This document shows positions 11,316-22,757 of a stretch of 64,000 nucleotides of DNA, in pieces. Location of the stretch: positions 503,501 to 567,500 of the forward strand of contig OX326959.1 of NCBI GenBank assembly GCA_946800325.1. Reading direction: 5' to 3'. The position numbers and the translations under genes are program-made. The stretch comes from Luzula sylvatica. Its lineage: Eukaryota > Streptophyta > Magnoliopsida > Poales > Juncaceae. The first letter of the stretch is position 1, and every line of letters starts with the position of its first letter. Under the pieces are notes generated by a model that worked only from the letters and a program-made list of their open reading frames with translations, was not told where the DNA came from and searched no databases.

Positions 11316-13459
11316 TGAGAGAGGGCAGAAGATTTTGGCTTAATAGAGAGGTAACTATTTTTAGTGCATTAGTTATTGATCTTTGATGATGTAATTCTTT
11401 GATTTGCCATTAGAACGACCTCATTTAGGAGGTATGTGAATGGAATTTCATCATTGCTCCTTTTTTTCCTAGTTCATAGGTCTTGCCTTCTATGTTATGT
11501 TACGCCTCTTTTTTCCTCCATAGAAAATGGAGTAATCCTTAATTACTTGCCCATTATTTTGTCATGTGATTTGTGAATCCTACTTAAAACTTGAAAATTC
11601 AATTAAAATTCAATTTGAGCATGCTCTAAATTCAAAACCTTGCAAATTAAACACAACACAAACATAGGGATGCCTCCAATTGTTATATGAAATGGAGAAG
11701 ATGTATAGTGACTCAATATAGGTTAAATGTAGACTCGTAGTGTGATATTGTTCACCAATGGTGTTCTCATATGACATAAGTTTGTTGCAAATGGTTGACT
11801 AAAGAGAGGCAAGACATGATGATAACGGTTACAGGGTCATATAGGTGCTTGATTGCTTTGAAGTTTGTGCATATCTTCTTTCCATGTGTAAAGAAAAAAT
11901 CTGTATTATTTTGCATCTATTTTTATACATGTGTACTATTATTAATTGTTTAATTAATTATATGCCAAAGTATTTAGTGCATGTTAGGATTTATGAAGTC
12001 TAGGTTGGAATTTTGTTTTGAGGGTTCCCAATGTACTTGTCAGTGCATGCATGCTACTCTCTCAGGGTCTGTTTGCTTGGTTTTACTTTATATTTGTAAG
12101 TTTATTTCATGCATATTTCATGCTTAAACTCATTGGAACATATGAACCAAAGTACTTTAACTACGCAAAAAGATCTACTAATAGAGTCTTAGACTATATA
12201 TTTATACTTTGTTGAAAATTTTGATGATGGCATAAAAACTTCTTGTGTATTTCGAAATTAGAGTAATATATGGTAGCAACTATTTTTCTTGTTGAAGATA
12301 ATGTAGTGTCATGGATGTTTGTGCAATGTTAGAGTATATAGTAGCTATGCATATTATTGTTTTGCGTGGGTACATATAAATAAGTATATCTTTTGACTAG
12401 ACATTAATGTACACAATTTACAATTCACACATATATGTGATAACTTCAAAGCTAGAGATTATGAAGACACCAGATACTTTTCTAGATATACATTCTTATG
12501 TTTATGATATAGTGGGAAGAAACAAGTTCATTAGGAATAATATTGTATAGTAAGAATTATTCTTAGAGCTTGAAATACGATTTTTTTTTATAAAACTTTT
12601 TACAGTATACAAAAATGTCTAGTAATATAGCATTTATAATAATAAAAAAAAAAGACAATAAGAAGTGACATTATAATGCTAATCAACATACTTGTTAAAG
12701 AAATAAATGGAATTTATTTCATGTTGATTGTATATTAAATCTTTATTGGTGTACTTAGAAATTTAGGATCATAAAAATTTAGAGATAGGCTCGAAAGTCT
12801 ATTATATAAATCAAACCTACATATAAATGTAGTATAAAAGTTTCTTTTAGAAACTGTAACTTTTATTTGTGTACTTCTCTAGTATTCTATTGGCAATGAG
12901 AAAATAAGAATCAAGTTATCGACACAAATTTTCAGTAACAATGATCCGATCTATTAAAAAAATTCACAGACCCGATCTATTCTTAATCGAATTTTCTCGC
13001 AATTTCCTTTTTCTTCTAACTTGGATGGCTTACTTGTGTTTTTGTTTTTTAATTATTAAAGAATGGCTAAATTGTTTAAATTTACTGATGCAGGCTCGAA
13101 TTGCACTACAGGATCGATCTCTCTTTGACACGATATTCATTATTGAAGACAAGCTAATGCATATTAATCAAGAATGGAAAATCTCTCTAAAAAATATTGT
13201 TTGTGTATGGAACTATTATTAATGTGAGTTTAATTTAGGTACTCATCCATTTATTTTTAGATGTATATGTGTGCGATTCTATATAATGTGTTCATTAATG
13301 TGTGTTCCATTAACTTGTAGGGAGTAATTTTTTATTGATATGAAATCTTACATATACAAAATATACAAACAGAGAGAAACTTGAGAGCATGTTATATAGC
13401 TTGAATAAAAAATGTCAATATTCTTGGATACTAAAATTTTAGAGTGACATAGTTGTGGT
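11316..13459. other. 3' flank and spacer after the bHLH gene
   Basis: AT-rich. The open frame at 12941-13222 has no recognisable family, and I do not call it. No transposon with clear ends. Confidence 0.5.
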
Positions 13460-13980
13460 TAGGGGTGGACATTCGGTTGAACCGAGCCGAATCGAACCGG
13501 AACCGAACCAAATAAGAGCAAACCGAATTAAATCGAACCGGACTAGTTTCAAACCGAACCTAACCGAATAAAATTTGAACCGATTTAAAACCGAACCGAA
13601 TAAACCGAATTTCTTATTCGGTTTATTCGGTTAAACCGAATTAGAAGTTTTATAATAATTAAATTCAAATGTTATTTACAAAAAAAATATAAAACCAAAT
13701 CATATAAAATATACCTACGTTATTTATAATTTTACAATAATTAAATTTAATTTTTTTAAATGAATATAATCGAAAAATTGGAAAATAGTATTAATTTGGT
13801 CGGTTCGGTTTAATCGCTTCTGAAAATATCAAAACCGAACCGAACTGAATAAACCGAACAATATCAATTTTTGAACCGAACCGAACCGAACCGAACCAAA
13901 TAAGTCGAAAAACAGAACCGATTAAACCGAATTCGACCGGTTCGGTTCCCAAATAAATCAAACCATTTGCCCACCTCTGA
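13460..13980. mobile_element. Old non-autonomous TIR element rich in CCGAA/TTCGG
   Basis: The outer ends TAGGGGTGGACATTCGGTT and AACCATTTGCCCACCTCTGA are imperfect inverted repeats. The interior is filled with AACCGAA motifs (about 13470-13630 and 13830-13950) flanking an AT-rich centre. This organisation is common for hAT-like plant repeats. The flanks do not show a clean 8-bp duplication, so superfamily and age are uncertain. Confidence 0.6.
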
Positions 13981-15394
13981 TTAGGAAAGTACATGTGTTT
14001 ATATAAAATAAAATAAAAATCATTTAACTCATAACTGATGGTTAATAAAATATTATATATATGGTCCCACCAATCAATCTATGTCAGTGGTAAAATTAAA
14101 AATGAGAATCTTAGGCAAGCAAAAAGGGGAATAATAGAATATTATTAATATTATGTTATTTCAAACTAATATTTTGGATTGATTTGTTTGAAGTCTGAGA
14201 AAACCTAGCCTGTCATCATATGAAATCTGGCGGTCTTCAAATGATTAAAAAGGGTAAAAAGAAATTGTACAGTTATAAAATGAGTGAAAAGAATAGAAAA
14301 TATTATCTAGGAGTGCATTGAATTCTGTACTGTCATGCATGCATGCATGATTCAGAAGCCCAATTATATTTATATTTATATTTATGGACTCTTCTTTAAT
14401 GCGTGAGATATTCAATTAAAGGCTTAACAAACATGTAGTTATAATAAAACTTGGTATTTCGTAAATATAATTGATATATTAATTACTCTGCATGCTAATT
14501 AATGTGTTAATACTTAATACACATATTAATTACGATGAGCACTACTTGAGGAACTATGTTACACCGACCACATATCAGTATGAGCAACAGAAAATCCAGT
14601 CTGGAATTATTAGGAATCAGATCAAATCTCAAGCTTCCTTGGATCTGGGTCCATCTCAAGTTTTTATTATAATATAATACTTTTTTGATGTATTATTAAC
14701 CAATAAAACTAGGCACCCCGCACATTTCACCCCCCAAATAACCCCCAACCAATTAAATGGCAAGTAATTAATGCTAATAAATGATAAAATAGGTAAATTA
14801 TGGAGTTGCGGGTTAGCTGCGTGGTATTTTTAGCGGGGTGTGTATCATCGTTGATTATTAACCTACTTTTATTTCATGAAAGTATGTATGTATGGTATGT
14901 TTCCAGTTTGTGTTGGAGATGAATTATTATTAATAATTAATAATTAATATAATTATTGATATAACTTGGGGGCATACATACTGAGACCCACGTGCGGCCA
15001 ATGGCGCAGCCACGTTGGCAAACTTTTCTTTCTTCTCTCCTCTTACTTGATTTTCTGTGTCCATGTCTTTTTTTTAATTCTTCAATCATAAGAAGGGAAA
15101 TTTTACAGTGACCCCAGATTTTAACATATTTAATTACCATGGTAATGATACTTGACCAGGAATACAATAATTGATATTTTTTTTAATGTTAATTAGAGAT
15201 TGTTAATACAAGTGAATATTAATAATGTATTACATGTCAATTAATTATGTATACCTTGTTAATTACCATTAATTAAATATATTAAGTAGGATATAAATGG
15301 GAATGGTAGTGAAATCTGGGGACAGAAATATATGGCCTCTTATAATTAAAATGAAAGTCATAAGAAATGTTGTCCGTTGTTTTTTTTTTGTGTG
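13981..15394. other. Intergenic, AT-rich
   Basis: Short inverted GC-rich motifs (CACCCCGC near 14713, GCGGGGTG near 14834) could be ends of a small element, but no duplication supports this. No gene seen. Confidence 0.5.
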
Positions 15395-15629
15395 GAAAAA
15401 ATCAATATTTTAAATAGCGGTCCTATAGCGCTATGACGAACTTTTGGAGGTAAACCACTGCATCGCTTCGGATTTTAGTTCTGTAGCATTTTGTTCTGCT
15501 GCAACGCTATAGCATGAAGCGTATAAATATAACGATCGTAGCAATGCTATAACGTGATTACAAAAGTAAAATGATTAATTAAATATGTTTATACCAAAAT
15601 ATCGAGTGAAATTTATTTATGTAGAATAA

Positions 15630-15662
<33 letters not shown>

Positions 15663-15689
15663 CGAAGAAAATACAGTTTTAAATCAACG

Positions 15690-16020
15690 ATAAAAGTGTA
15701 TCTATAAGGACAAACGAAGTTTCAGGGACAGTTTCGAGACATGTGACGTGTGGTATGGGATGCGCGCATTGTCGGAGCAAGGAGCACTCTGGAAAGCACG
15801 ACGGTATCGAGACATGTGACGTGGGACGCACAAGAGACGACCGAAGTGGAGAAGAAAAAAGAAAAAGAAACGCGACAACCCTTCGTCCACCATTAATTTG
15901 GTGTGGTATGGTTGTATGTTAATTCTTCCATGGTTCGCATGTTCGGAATCGATGACGGGGTCCTCAGAAAAAGGGAAAGGCACCGCGTCCTTCATCCGCT
16001 GCGCGGGACGCGGGGCCGTC
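15690..16020 (+). mobile_element. Degenerate Copia LTR fragment inside the hAT-like element
   Basis: The opening (AAAAGTGTATCTATAAGGAC) parallels the start of the LTR at 39343 (AAAAGTGTACACAAGGATAA). Its interior has the same GTGGTATGGGAC.CGC motif. Its end (CTTCATCCGCTGCGCGGG) parallels the LTR end (CTTCATATCCGCTGCGCGGG). The middle of the LTR is deleted. It belongs to the family that built 39343-59219. Confidence 0.7.
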
Positions 16021-16722
16021 GATTTTTCAACAGTAATAGTAATAACAGTAATAATAACAATAGTAATGATAATAGAAAAAGTACACTTTTGCCCCCCGAA
16101 CTGTTCGGAAATGTCCAATTTGTCCCCCCTACTAAAAGTTGCACCTTTTTACCCCTCGAACGTTCAAATTTTTTGCATGTTACCCCCTCCGTCAAATTTC
16201 TGTTAGAAGGTCAGTTAATGTGCTGACGTGGCTTGATTACATGGCAAAAAAACAATATTATATGCCACCTCATTCAAAATACCAAACCCGACCCGTTTTT
16301 ATCCAAATCCGACCCGATATCATAAAAATCCCAAACCCAACCCGAAACCCTCTCCCTCTCTCTTCTCTCGTTCTCTCCCTCTCTCCCTCTCGCTCTCTGG
16401 CGTTCTCTCCCTCTCGCCACAGAACCCGACCCGCACTCTCGTCGCCGTAGGAAGTGCTCCATCTCGTCGCTCTCTCCCTCTCTCCCTCGGCGCTCTCTGG
16501 CTCTTTCGCCACAGAACCCAACCCCAAACCCTTCTCCTCTCTCAAAAGCCCCAAACCCTTCTCCCACATCTCTCCCTCTCTGGTGTCGTGTCTACCTCTC
16601 CCTCCGCCATTGATGTACAGATTTGGAGTTTAGGGTTCATTAAAGCTCTTCGTGTTGTCGCTTCTCTTCTAAAAAAGTACTCTCTAACTCTCTCTCTCAC
16701 TCTCTCTCTCTGTCTCTCACAT

Positions 16723-17040
16723 TTGGGTCAATTTCAGTAAAATTAGGGTTAAATTGGATCAATTTCAGTCAATTTAGGATCTAATTTGGGTTGATTTCTT
16801 TCAATTTCAATAATTTTGGGTCAATTTCAGTAAAATTAGGGTTAAATTGGAGCAATTTCAGTCAATTTAGGATCTAATTTGGGTTGATTTCATTCAATTT
16901 CAGTAATTTTGGGTCAATTTCAGTAAAATTAGGGTTAATTGGGTTCAATTGCAGTCAATTTCAGTTACATTAGGGTTAATTGGGGTTCAATTGAGTCAAT
17001 TTCAGTCAATTTCATTCGATTTAGGGTTAATTTGGGTAGA
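16723..17040. repeat. About 93-bp minisatellite with TTAGGGTTAA motifs
   Basis: The phrase TTTGGGTCAATTTCAGTAAA recurs at about 16723, 16815 and 16908, each followed by ATTAGGGTTAA. The last copy decays towards 17040. A related array in the opposite sense (TAACCCTAATT) fills 17930-18380, so the MULE interior is itself roughly inverted. Confidence 0.75.
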
Positions 17041-17788
17041 TTTCAATCAAATTTTGTCGCGGCAAAGAATCCTCTGTTTTGTTGCTTCCTTGTAGGCATC
17101 TAAGTGTTTTCGAAGGTTGCGAGAACACCGTCGAAGCTTGTCCGGTTTTTTTTCAAATTATACTAATTTTTTCAAATTGTGATCCACTTTTCGTTTATTT
17201 AATTTGTTTTAATCTATTATAGGCCATAGCAGACAAGGGAATTGAGAGAAGAAACGGGCACCGGTGCCAGGACGGGGGCTGAGAATCTGGCGCTCGAAGA
17301 CCCTGACGGCGATGTTATTGCTCCTAAACCTCACGCAGGCGAATGCGGAAGCGAAACAAACACTGATGTGATAAATGGAACATGTTCACTGATATGATAA
17401 TTTAAATGTGTTAAAATGTAATTGTGTTATTGGTATTTTGAGTTGAATTCGTTATATGTCCCGGTGGTAATTCAAGTTATTGGTATTTCGAGTTGTAATC
17501 ATAAATTATCTCAATTTCATCATTATTTCGAGTTGTGATTATTATTTGTGTTTCAAGTTGTAATTTCATTGAGTTTTTGATATTTCGATTGGAACACGAT
17601 TACTTGTACATTTAAGACACTTGTAAATTTAAGACTTGTAACTTACCGGATCATATGAATTTAAGACACTTGTAACTTACAATTACAACCATATCGATTT
17701 ATACATTTTCTCTCAAATAAAGGAGATTATACATGATATCAAAAAAAATAAAAATATCAATTTCTTGAACTGCATCAGTCTCGCAATC

Positions 17789-17872
17789 TCACTTCTGCCT
17801 CATTTGTTGGAATCTATCGATATCTCGTTGTTGTAACCTAATGTACTGGCGAGCCCGATTCCAATTAGCCCA
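17789..17872 (-). pseudogene. Candidate 3'-terminal exon carried by the MULE
   Basis: On the minus strand, a TATCGCAG acceptor leads into an open exon (WANWNRARQYIRLQQRDIDR, then about eight residues and a stop). The amphipathic, Arg/Gln-rich tail looks like the end of a captured or MULE-borne gene. I do not recognise the family and could not find convincing upstream exons. Confidence 0.35.
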
Positions 17873-18424
17873 CTGCGATAAAAAAAGAAATATTGGTACC
17901 AGTTAAAACCCAAAACCGAAATTGACAGATTTAATTAACCTTAATTAACCCTAAATTTTACCCTAATTAATAGTTTTAATTAACCCTAAATTTTACCCTA
18001 ATTAACCCTAAAATTTACCCTAATTTACCCTTAATTAACCTTAATTTTACCCTAAATTGACAGATTTAATTAATAGTTTCATTTATCAGTAATTAATCCT
18101 AATTAAACCTGTCAATTAACCCAAATTAAACCTGTCAATTGACAGTAATTAACCTAATTAACAGTTTTAATTATCCTAATTAACCATAATTGCCAGTTTT
18201 GGGTCAAATTTATTTAAATTGACTGAAATTGCCCCCTAATTTTGCAAATATTGCGAGTGATGATTTAACTTAACAGTATTGAACTGAAATTACTGTTAAT
18301 CTAACCCTAATTGAACCTAATTACTGTTAATCTAACCCTAATTGAACCTAATTACTGTTAATCTAACCCTAATTGAACGTAATTACTGTTAATTAACTGA
18401 AATTAACCTAATAGACAGTTTCAT

Positions 18425-18425
<1 letters not shown>

Positions 18426-18467
<42 letters not shown>

Positions 18468-18720
18468 GAGAGTGAGAGAGTACTGGCGAGAGACTTGTTG
18501 AAGCGACAAACACGAAGATGAAGATCTGTTGAAGCGACGAAGACCTGTTGAAGACGAAGACCTGTTGAACCCTAATCGACGAAGAGCTGTTGGCTCTTTG
18601 AAGAGCTGCAGAAGGGGCGATTCGAGAGAGAGAGCTGGCGAGAGAGAGAGAGAGAAATGGCGACAGAGAGAGAAGGGGCGAGAGAGAGAAAGAGAGAGAG
18701 AGAGAGCTGGCGAGAGGTCG
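18426..18720. repeat. GA-rich microsatellite and low-complexity block
   Basis: A pure GA tract (about 18426-18463) is followed by imperfect GAGAGA and CTGGCGAGAG repeats with a short duplicated GAAGACCTGTTGAA phrase. Long open frames here are by-products of base composition. Confidence 0.7.
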
Positions 18721-19106
18721 GGTTGGGTTCGGGGCTTTTGAGAGAGGAGAGGGGTTTAGCGGGTCGGGTTTGGGTTTAGCGGGTCGGGTTGGGGTTTTAA
18801 TGAGGTGGCATATAATAATCTTTTTTTTTGCCATGTAATCCAGCCACATCATCAATTAACAGAGCTTCTAACAGAAAAATGACGGAGGGGGTAACGTGCA
18901 CAAAATTTGAACGTTCGGGGGGTAAAAAGGTGCAACTTTTAGTATGGGGGGCAAAGTGGACATTTCCGACTAGTTCGGGGGGCAAAAGTGTATTTTTTTC
19001 ATGATAATATAATAATAACAATGAAATAATGATACAAATAACAAGAGTAACGATAATATAATAATAACAATAAAATAAAGATACAAATAATTATAATAAT
19101 AATAAT

Positions 19107-19145
<39 letters not shown>

Positions 19146-19717
19146 TATTATTAGTATTATTATAGTAACAATAAAATAATAATAGTTATAAAAATAAAAA
19201 AATAATATTAATAATCACCATAAGTTTTATGGTATATTTAGCATTATTTTATTGTAAATCATATTTGGCTGATTAATTATATTTATATGCATATTGAAGT
19301 ATTGTAAAAAGAATCATTTTGATCAAAGTCCGCTGTGATGGTGAAGCGGCGCTAATCGCCCGATTTTCGCTAATCGGTAAATTAAACGTCAAAACGCTAC
19401 TCGTTGCTACACGCTATTTAAACCATTGGAAAAAATAGAATAATAAGAAGATTCATGTTATGAATATGAACGCATTAATTATAACTTAATATGCATGTGT
19501 ATATTCATATATGTGATGAAAGGTTGGATAGTCATGAAGATATATGAATATGAAAATATATTCATCGGAACCTTAACATTAGAACACTCATGTTTGGTCA
19601 ACATGGCCAACACTTTCTCAACCGTTGGATGTTAAGATCTTGTGGCTGTCAATAAGTTCCACGATATTCACAAAATATCCGGGTTTTTTTTTAATCATAC
19701 CGGTTCCCTGTGATAAA

Positions 19718-19942
19718 CAGGGCCGGCCCAATGGTTTGGGGAGCCCGAAGCCAAATCATGAACTTATCTCAAATTATTTTATAATGGACCCTAATTTTTG
19801 TATTATATTATGTAATTTGTTAAAATGGACCCCAAATTTTTTATAATGGACCCCAAATTTTATGAATTATACTACGTAATTTTTTTTTTTTACCCAGACC
19901 CGAATCGGTTTCTTTATTTGCTATGTTGATGGGCCGGCCCTG
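19718..19942. mobile_element. 225-bp hAT MITE, 8-bp duplication GTGATAAA
   Basis: Ends CAGGGCCGGCCCAATGG and GATGGGCCGGCCCTG are inverted. GTGATAAA lies directly outside both (19710-19717 and 19943-19950). The interior has TTATAATGGACCCCAAATTT-type repeats. It lies about 200 bases upstream of the orphan NudC-like exon. Confidence 0.88.
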
Positions 19943-20156
19943 GTGATAAACCATTCTTTCTCTTTCTTCTTGGCGAAGACTCTTGGATTTCTCTTTCTTC
20001 TTGGCGTGAATAATCCATGGTAGAGATTCTCAGTTGCACAGTGACTAGCGAGTCCGGCACTCTCTCCCCTCCGATACCCTTATTATTTTAGGGTTTTCTC
20101 TCTCGTTAATAATCTTTGAATCTGTAGAGAAGAGAGGAAGGGGAAAAGAAGAGATA

Positions 20157-20205
20157 ATGGCGGAGAATCAAGCTCCAGAAAAGCGTCATCAATTCGTACA
20201 CAATG
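20157..20205 (+). pseudogene. Orphan first exon resembling small NudC/CS-domain proteins
   Basis: After a plausible 5' UTR (about 20040-20156, T/C-rich with AGGGTTTTCTC), an ATG opens MAENQAPEKRHQFVHN and ends at a GTAAT donor. To my recollection this matches the N-terminus of short plant NudC-domain proteins. No second exon with the CS/p23 fold can be found before the next gene, so only exon 1 and part of intron 1 seem to remain. Two hAT MITEs flank it (19718, 20410), the second inside the former intron. It could be a truncated gene or a transduplicated fragment. Confidence 0.45.
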
Positions 20206-20409
20206 GTAATTATCTAAAACTATAGGGAAATCGATGGTCAGACTGAGGTAAATTGAGGCCAAATTTTAGGGTTTCCTCTCTGAGTACAACTTACTTAAAG
20301 TTCTTATTTTTCTTCCAAATTGATGCCGAATTTTAGTGAAAGATTTTAATTGAATCATATTTGAAGAATTATCGCTAAGATTGAGGGTTAATTGATGCTT
20401 CATTGAGCT

Positions 20410-20440
20410 CAAGGACGGAACTAGGGCCCCCTCCCCCCCC

Positions 20441-20482
<42 letters not shown>

Positions 20483-20627
20483 CCCCATGAAATTACACAT
20501 CAATGTATATATAGAGAAATTATATATGTTATTATAATTTATAGGTTAAAAATTGTATTGAATTACTCGTTCTCGGCCCCCCTTATCATTCCGCCCCCCT
20601 TATTATTCCGTCCTGGTTCCGTCCCTG
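20410..20627. mobile_element. hAT-like MITE with a long C homopolymer
   Basis: Ends CAAGGACGGAACTAGGGCCC and GTCCTGGTTCCGTCCCTG are imperfect inverted repeats. The flanks are ATTGAGCT (20402-20409) and GTTGAGCT (20628-20635), 7 of 8 matching. Just inside the left end is a C-rich run from 20425 to 20486, including an almost pure C tract of more than 40 bases. Confidence 0.75.
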
Positions 20628-20635
20628 GTTGAGCT

Positions 20636-21029
20636 AGTTTTGTTTAAATAGTAATGATATTGGGAAAAGTAATACTTTATTGTACATGTACCATTTGATG
20701 GAGTAAATTGAACTTTATTGTACCTGTACCATTTGGTTTTGGGTTAGGGTTACTGTTTGGGGTTCAATTGAATTAAAACGAATTGAATTGTATTGTTGTA
20801 TTGTGTATGAATTATTATGAGTTGTATATGAAATTTGATTTGGATTTAAATTGTTTCAAAGGGTACCGATAAATACAAATGCATCATGTCGAAATTTGCC
20901 AAGTTGATAGCAGCATAACAAAAGTAAACAACATAACAAAATCCATAGAAAAAAAATCACAATTAATAGTTTGATAAAAGAAAAATTGATATAATTTCTT
21001 TAAATCCATGCATATTGATATTCCTCTCC
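20636..21029. other. Spacer between the NudC-like exon and the FAR1-related remnant
   Basis: AT-rich. No exon of the NudC-like gene and no other gene found. Confidence 0.5.
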
Positions 21030-21714
21030 CTATTCTTCTTCCTCTGCCACCTCCTGAAGTTTAATGAAAGAAAAAAAAATATCAAACAACAAAAATTCGC
21101 AACTTTTCCGAAAATAGACTTTGCAAATTATGAACAAGTTAATTATTATATTGAAAAAGAACCAGTGTACCTCTTCTCTCTCTTCGCTATCAACGAATCT
21201 AGAAGAATGCAAAGAAACATCTTCTTTTCGTTTCTTACAGGTAGTTCTGTAATGTCCGAGTTCTCCGCAAAGTTGACATCTTTTCTTCTTGCGTGCTAGA
21301 GATTTTTCTAAACCACCCTTGAAACCTCCATCAGGAACATTTTTGTTACGTCCTTTGGTTTGTGAAACGTTAGGATCAAGAATTTTCTTTGCTTGCAACT
21401 CCTCCATTTCTAAACTCTTGATTGTAATAACAAAATTGTCTCAAATTTTTTAAGAAAAATACCTTCTCAAATTCGATATTCACTGGAACATTAGCACATG
21501 ATTCTTTAATTGGAGAATCAGAATTGTCTGTATTGTATATAGTATTATAATCCTCAAGCATCTCACAATCTTCATGAATCAAATTTGATGGGGATCTAGG
21601 ATTTGAGGAATAAATTTCATTTGCATGAAATTCATCCTCTGTGTGATCTCTTTCTCCATTATTTGTTTGTCTAAATGTTATTTCTCTCTGTCTTTCTTCT
21701 CTTTGCTCATTCAT
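21030..21714 (-). pseudogene. FAR1-RELATED SEQUENCE remnant with C-terminal zinc knuckle, middle missing
   Basis: FAR1-related proteins derive from Mutator transposases and have an N-terminal DNA-binding domain, a MULE domain, a SWIM finger and sometimes a C-terminal CCHC knuckle. Here only the ends survive. The N-terminal exon 21463-21714 encodes an acidic stretch ending CANVPVNIEFEK. The C-terminal part (21171-21416) has ILDPNVSQTKGR and a CCHC knuckle, CQLCGELGHYRTTC (CX2CX4HX4C). A short last exon (21030-21053) encodes EVAEEEE. Donors, acceptors and phases agree and would give 173 residues, but the first intron would be only 46 bp, very short for plants. The DNA-binding, MULE and SWIM domains are absent. 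It may be a decayed copy, or a small derived gene that keeps the knuckle. Confidence 0.55.
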
Positions 21715-22168
21715 TTTCTTCTAGGAGTAATTTAGAAATAAGAAAATAGCACATAGGAAAGGGGGGAAATAGCACATAAGAAACCTCTTAAGTAGGCCAA
21801 GAGTCTCCAAAAAGTATACATCGAAGACCAAGAGTCTCATCTCTCTGTATTGGCGTAAAAGTAGATTGGAAAAAAAAAACCCAGCGGGTTTTGTCTTGAG
21901 TAGATTGGGATAAAAACCGGTTATCTTTGAGTAGGTCTTTTTTATTGACGGTAGTGGGATTAAAATTAGAATGAGAAATAAACCGAATATAGCTGAGCCG
22001 GTTTGTTTAGAGAAAACCAATTAAATTAGAAGATAAGAGAGTGGTTCAATTTGAAAAACCGAAAATTTTAAGTAGGTGCGGGATTTGATTAGAACCATCC
22101 GATTTCTCAATCCAATGGTCCAAAAAGTGTTGGTCAAACATGAGCGTTAGCCATTGAACTCATCCCAC

Positions 22169-22218
<50 letters not shown>
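21715..22218. other. Spacer with GT/TA microsatellite
   Basis: Mostly AT-rich. At its right edge GT repeats (from about 22171) pass into TA repeats up to the border of the next MITE. The stretch around 22101-22155 contains fragments resembling the MITE's own ends (GTTGGTCAAACATG, TTAGCCATTGAAC), suggesting an older related insertion. Confidence 0.55.
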
Positions 22219-22221
<3 letters not shown>

Positions 22222-22755
22222 TAGATTCAATGGCCAACATCCTTGTTTGGCCAACTCGGCTAACAACGTTTATTTCTCAAATTATATAAATGAAAATTAA
22301 ATTTTAACCGTATAGATGTAATTTATATCATTTAGATATGTTGTAGAAAATTTTTTGTTTCGTTTGGATTTTTCTATCTAACAAAATCGATAAGCTATTT
22401 TCACAACCGTCTATTTCGGTATTTTTTTGGATTTCGATGAAAGAAAAGTCGAAACATTGTAAAAATTAATCTAAAGTCTATCTATATAATTTAAATTAAA
22501 TCCAATGAAAAAAATTCGAATTTTAAAATTTATTTCATGATGAATCATGTCGTAAATATTGTCATCCGTCAATATCTTTACGTATCGTGATGGAGACGAT
22601 AAAAATATTTATTTTTCATGAAATTAAATCTATAACATTCTCAAGTGATGCATATCACATCTATACGGTTGGATTTTTATTTTCATGTATATATTGTGAG
22701 AAATAAACGTTGTTGGCCGAGTTGGCCAAATAAGGGTGTTGGCCATTGAACCTAG

Positions 22756-22757
<2 letters not shown>
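22219..22757. mobile_element. 539-bp MITE with about 110-bp inverted repeats, inserted in a TA tract
   Basis: The ends GGCTAGATTCAATGGCCAAC and GTTGGCCATTGAACCTAGCC are near-perfect inverted repeats and extend inward through ACGTTTATTTCTCA. TA repeats lie on both sides, so the target duplication cannot be sized. Long TIRs and no coding potential suggest a MULE-type MITE, but the superfamily is unproven. Confidence 0.75.

Larger units (their letters stand above)
16075..19000. mobile_element. 2.9-kb Mutator-like element with about 200-bp terminal inverted repeats
   Basis: Left end GAAAAAGTACACTTTTGCCC; right end is its complement (GGGCAAAAGTGTATTTTTTTC allowing substitutions). The inverted repeats extend about 200 bp, through TGCACCTTTTTACCCC and the GACGTGGC/GCCACATC region. 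ATGATAATA is duplicated on both sides (16066-16074 and 19001-19009), the 9 bp typical of Mutator. The interior has no transposase. It holds CT/GA-rich blocks, a 93-bp minisatellite and exon-like pieces, including a candidate minus-strand terminal exon. This is the architecture of a Pack-MULE or other non-autonomous MULE. Confidence 0.88.
15403..19428. mobile_element. hAT-like element with 8-bp duplication, carrying a nested MULE
   Basis: The left end reads CAATATTTTAAATAGCGGTC and the right end reads CGCTATTTAAACCATTG. Both are flanked by GAAAAAAT (15395-15402 and 19429-19436). The 8-bp duplication and CA..TG ends fit hAT. The interior near both ends has degenerate CTATAGCG-type motifs. Subtracting the MULE at 16075-19000 leaves about 1.1 kb without transposase, so the element is non-autonomous. 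It also carries part of a Copia LTR (15690-16020) and AT-rich microsatellites (AAT at 15627-15663, ACA at 19106-19144). Confidence 0.82.

Noticed and set aside
12941..13222. 93-codon open frame with hydrophobic stretch
   Set aside because: No recognisable domain, AT-driven composition, no promoter or splice context.
14712..14843. Small TIR element with CACCCCGC/GCGGGGTG ends
   Set aside because: Only eight bases of inverted match and no target duplication.
16270..16569. Overlapping open frames of about 100 codons
   Set aside because: They arise from CT/GA-rich low complexity inside the MULE; the translated text is Arg/Glu/Ser/Leu repeats.
19004..19200. Array-like AT/ACA repeats as a possible CRISPR or satellite
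   Set aside because: Simple microsatellite sequence without spacer-repeat organisation; this is a plant nuclear region.
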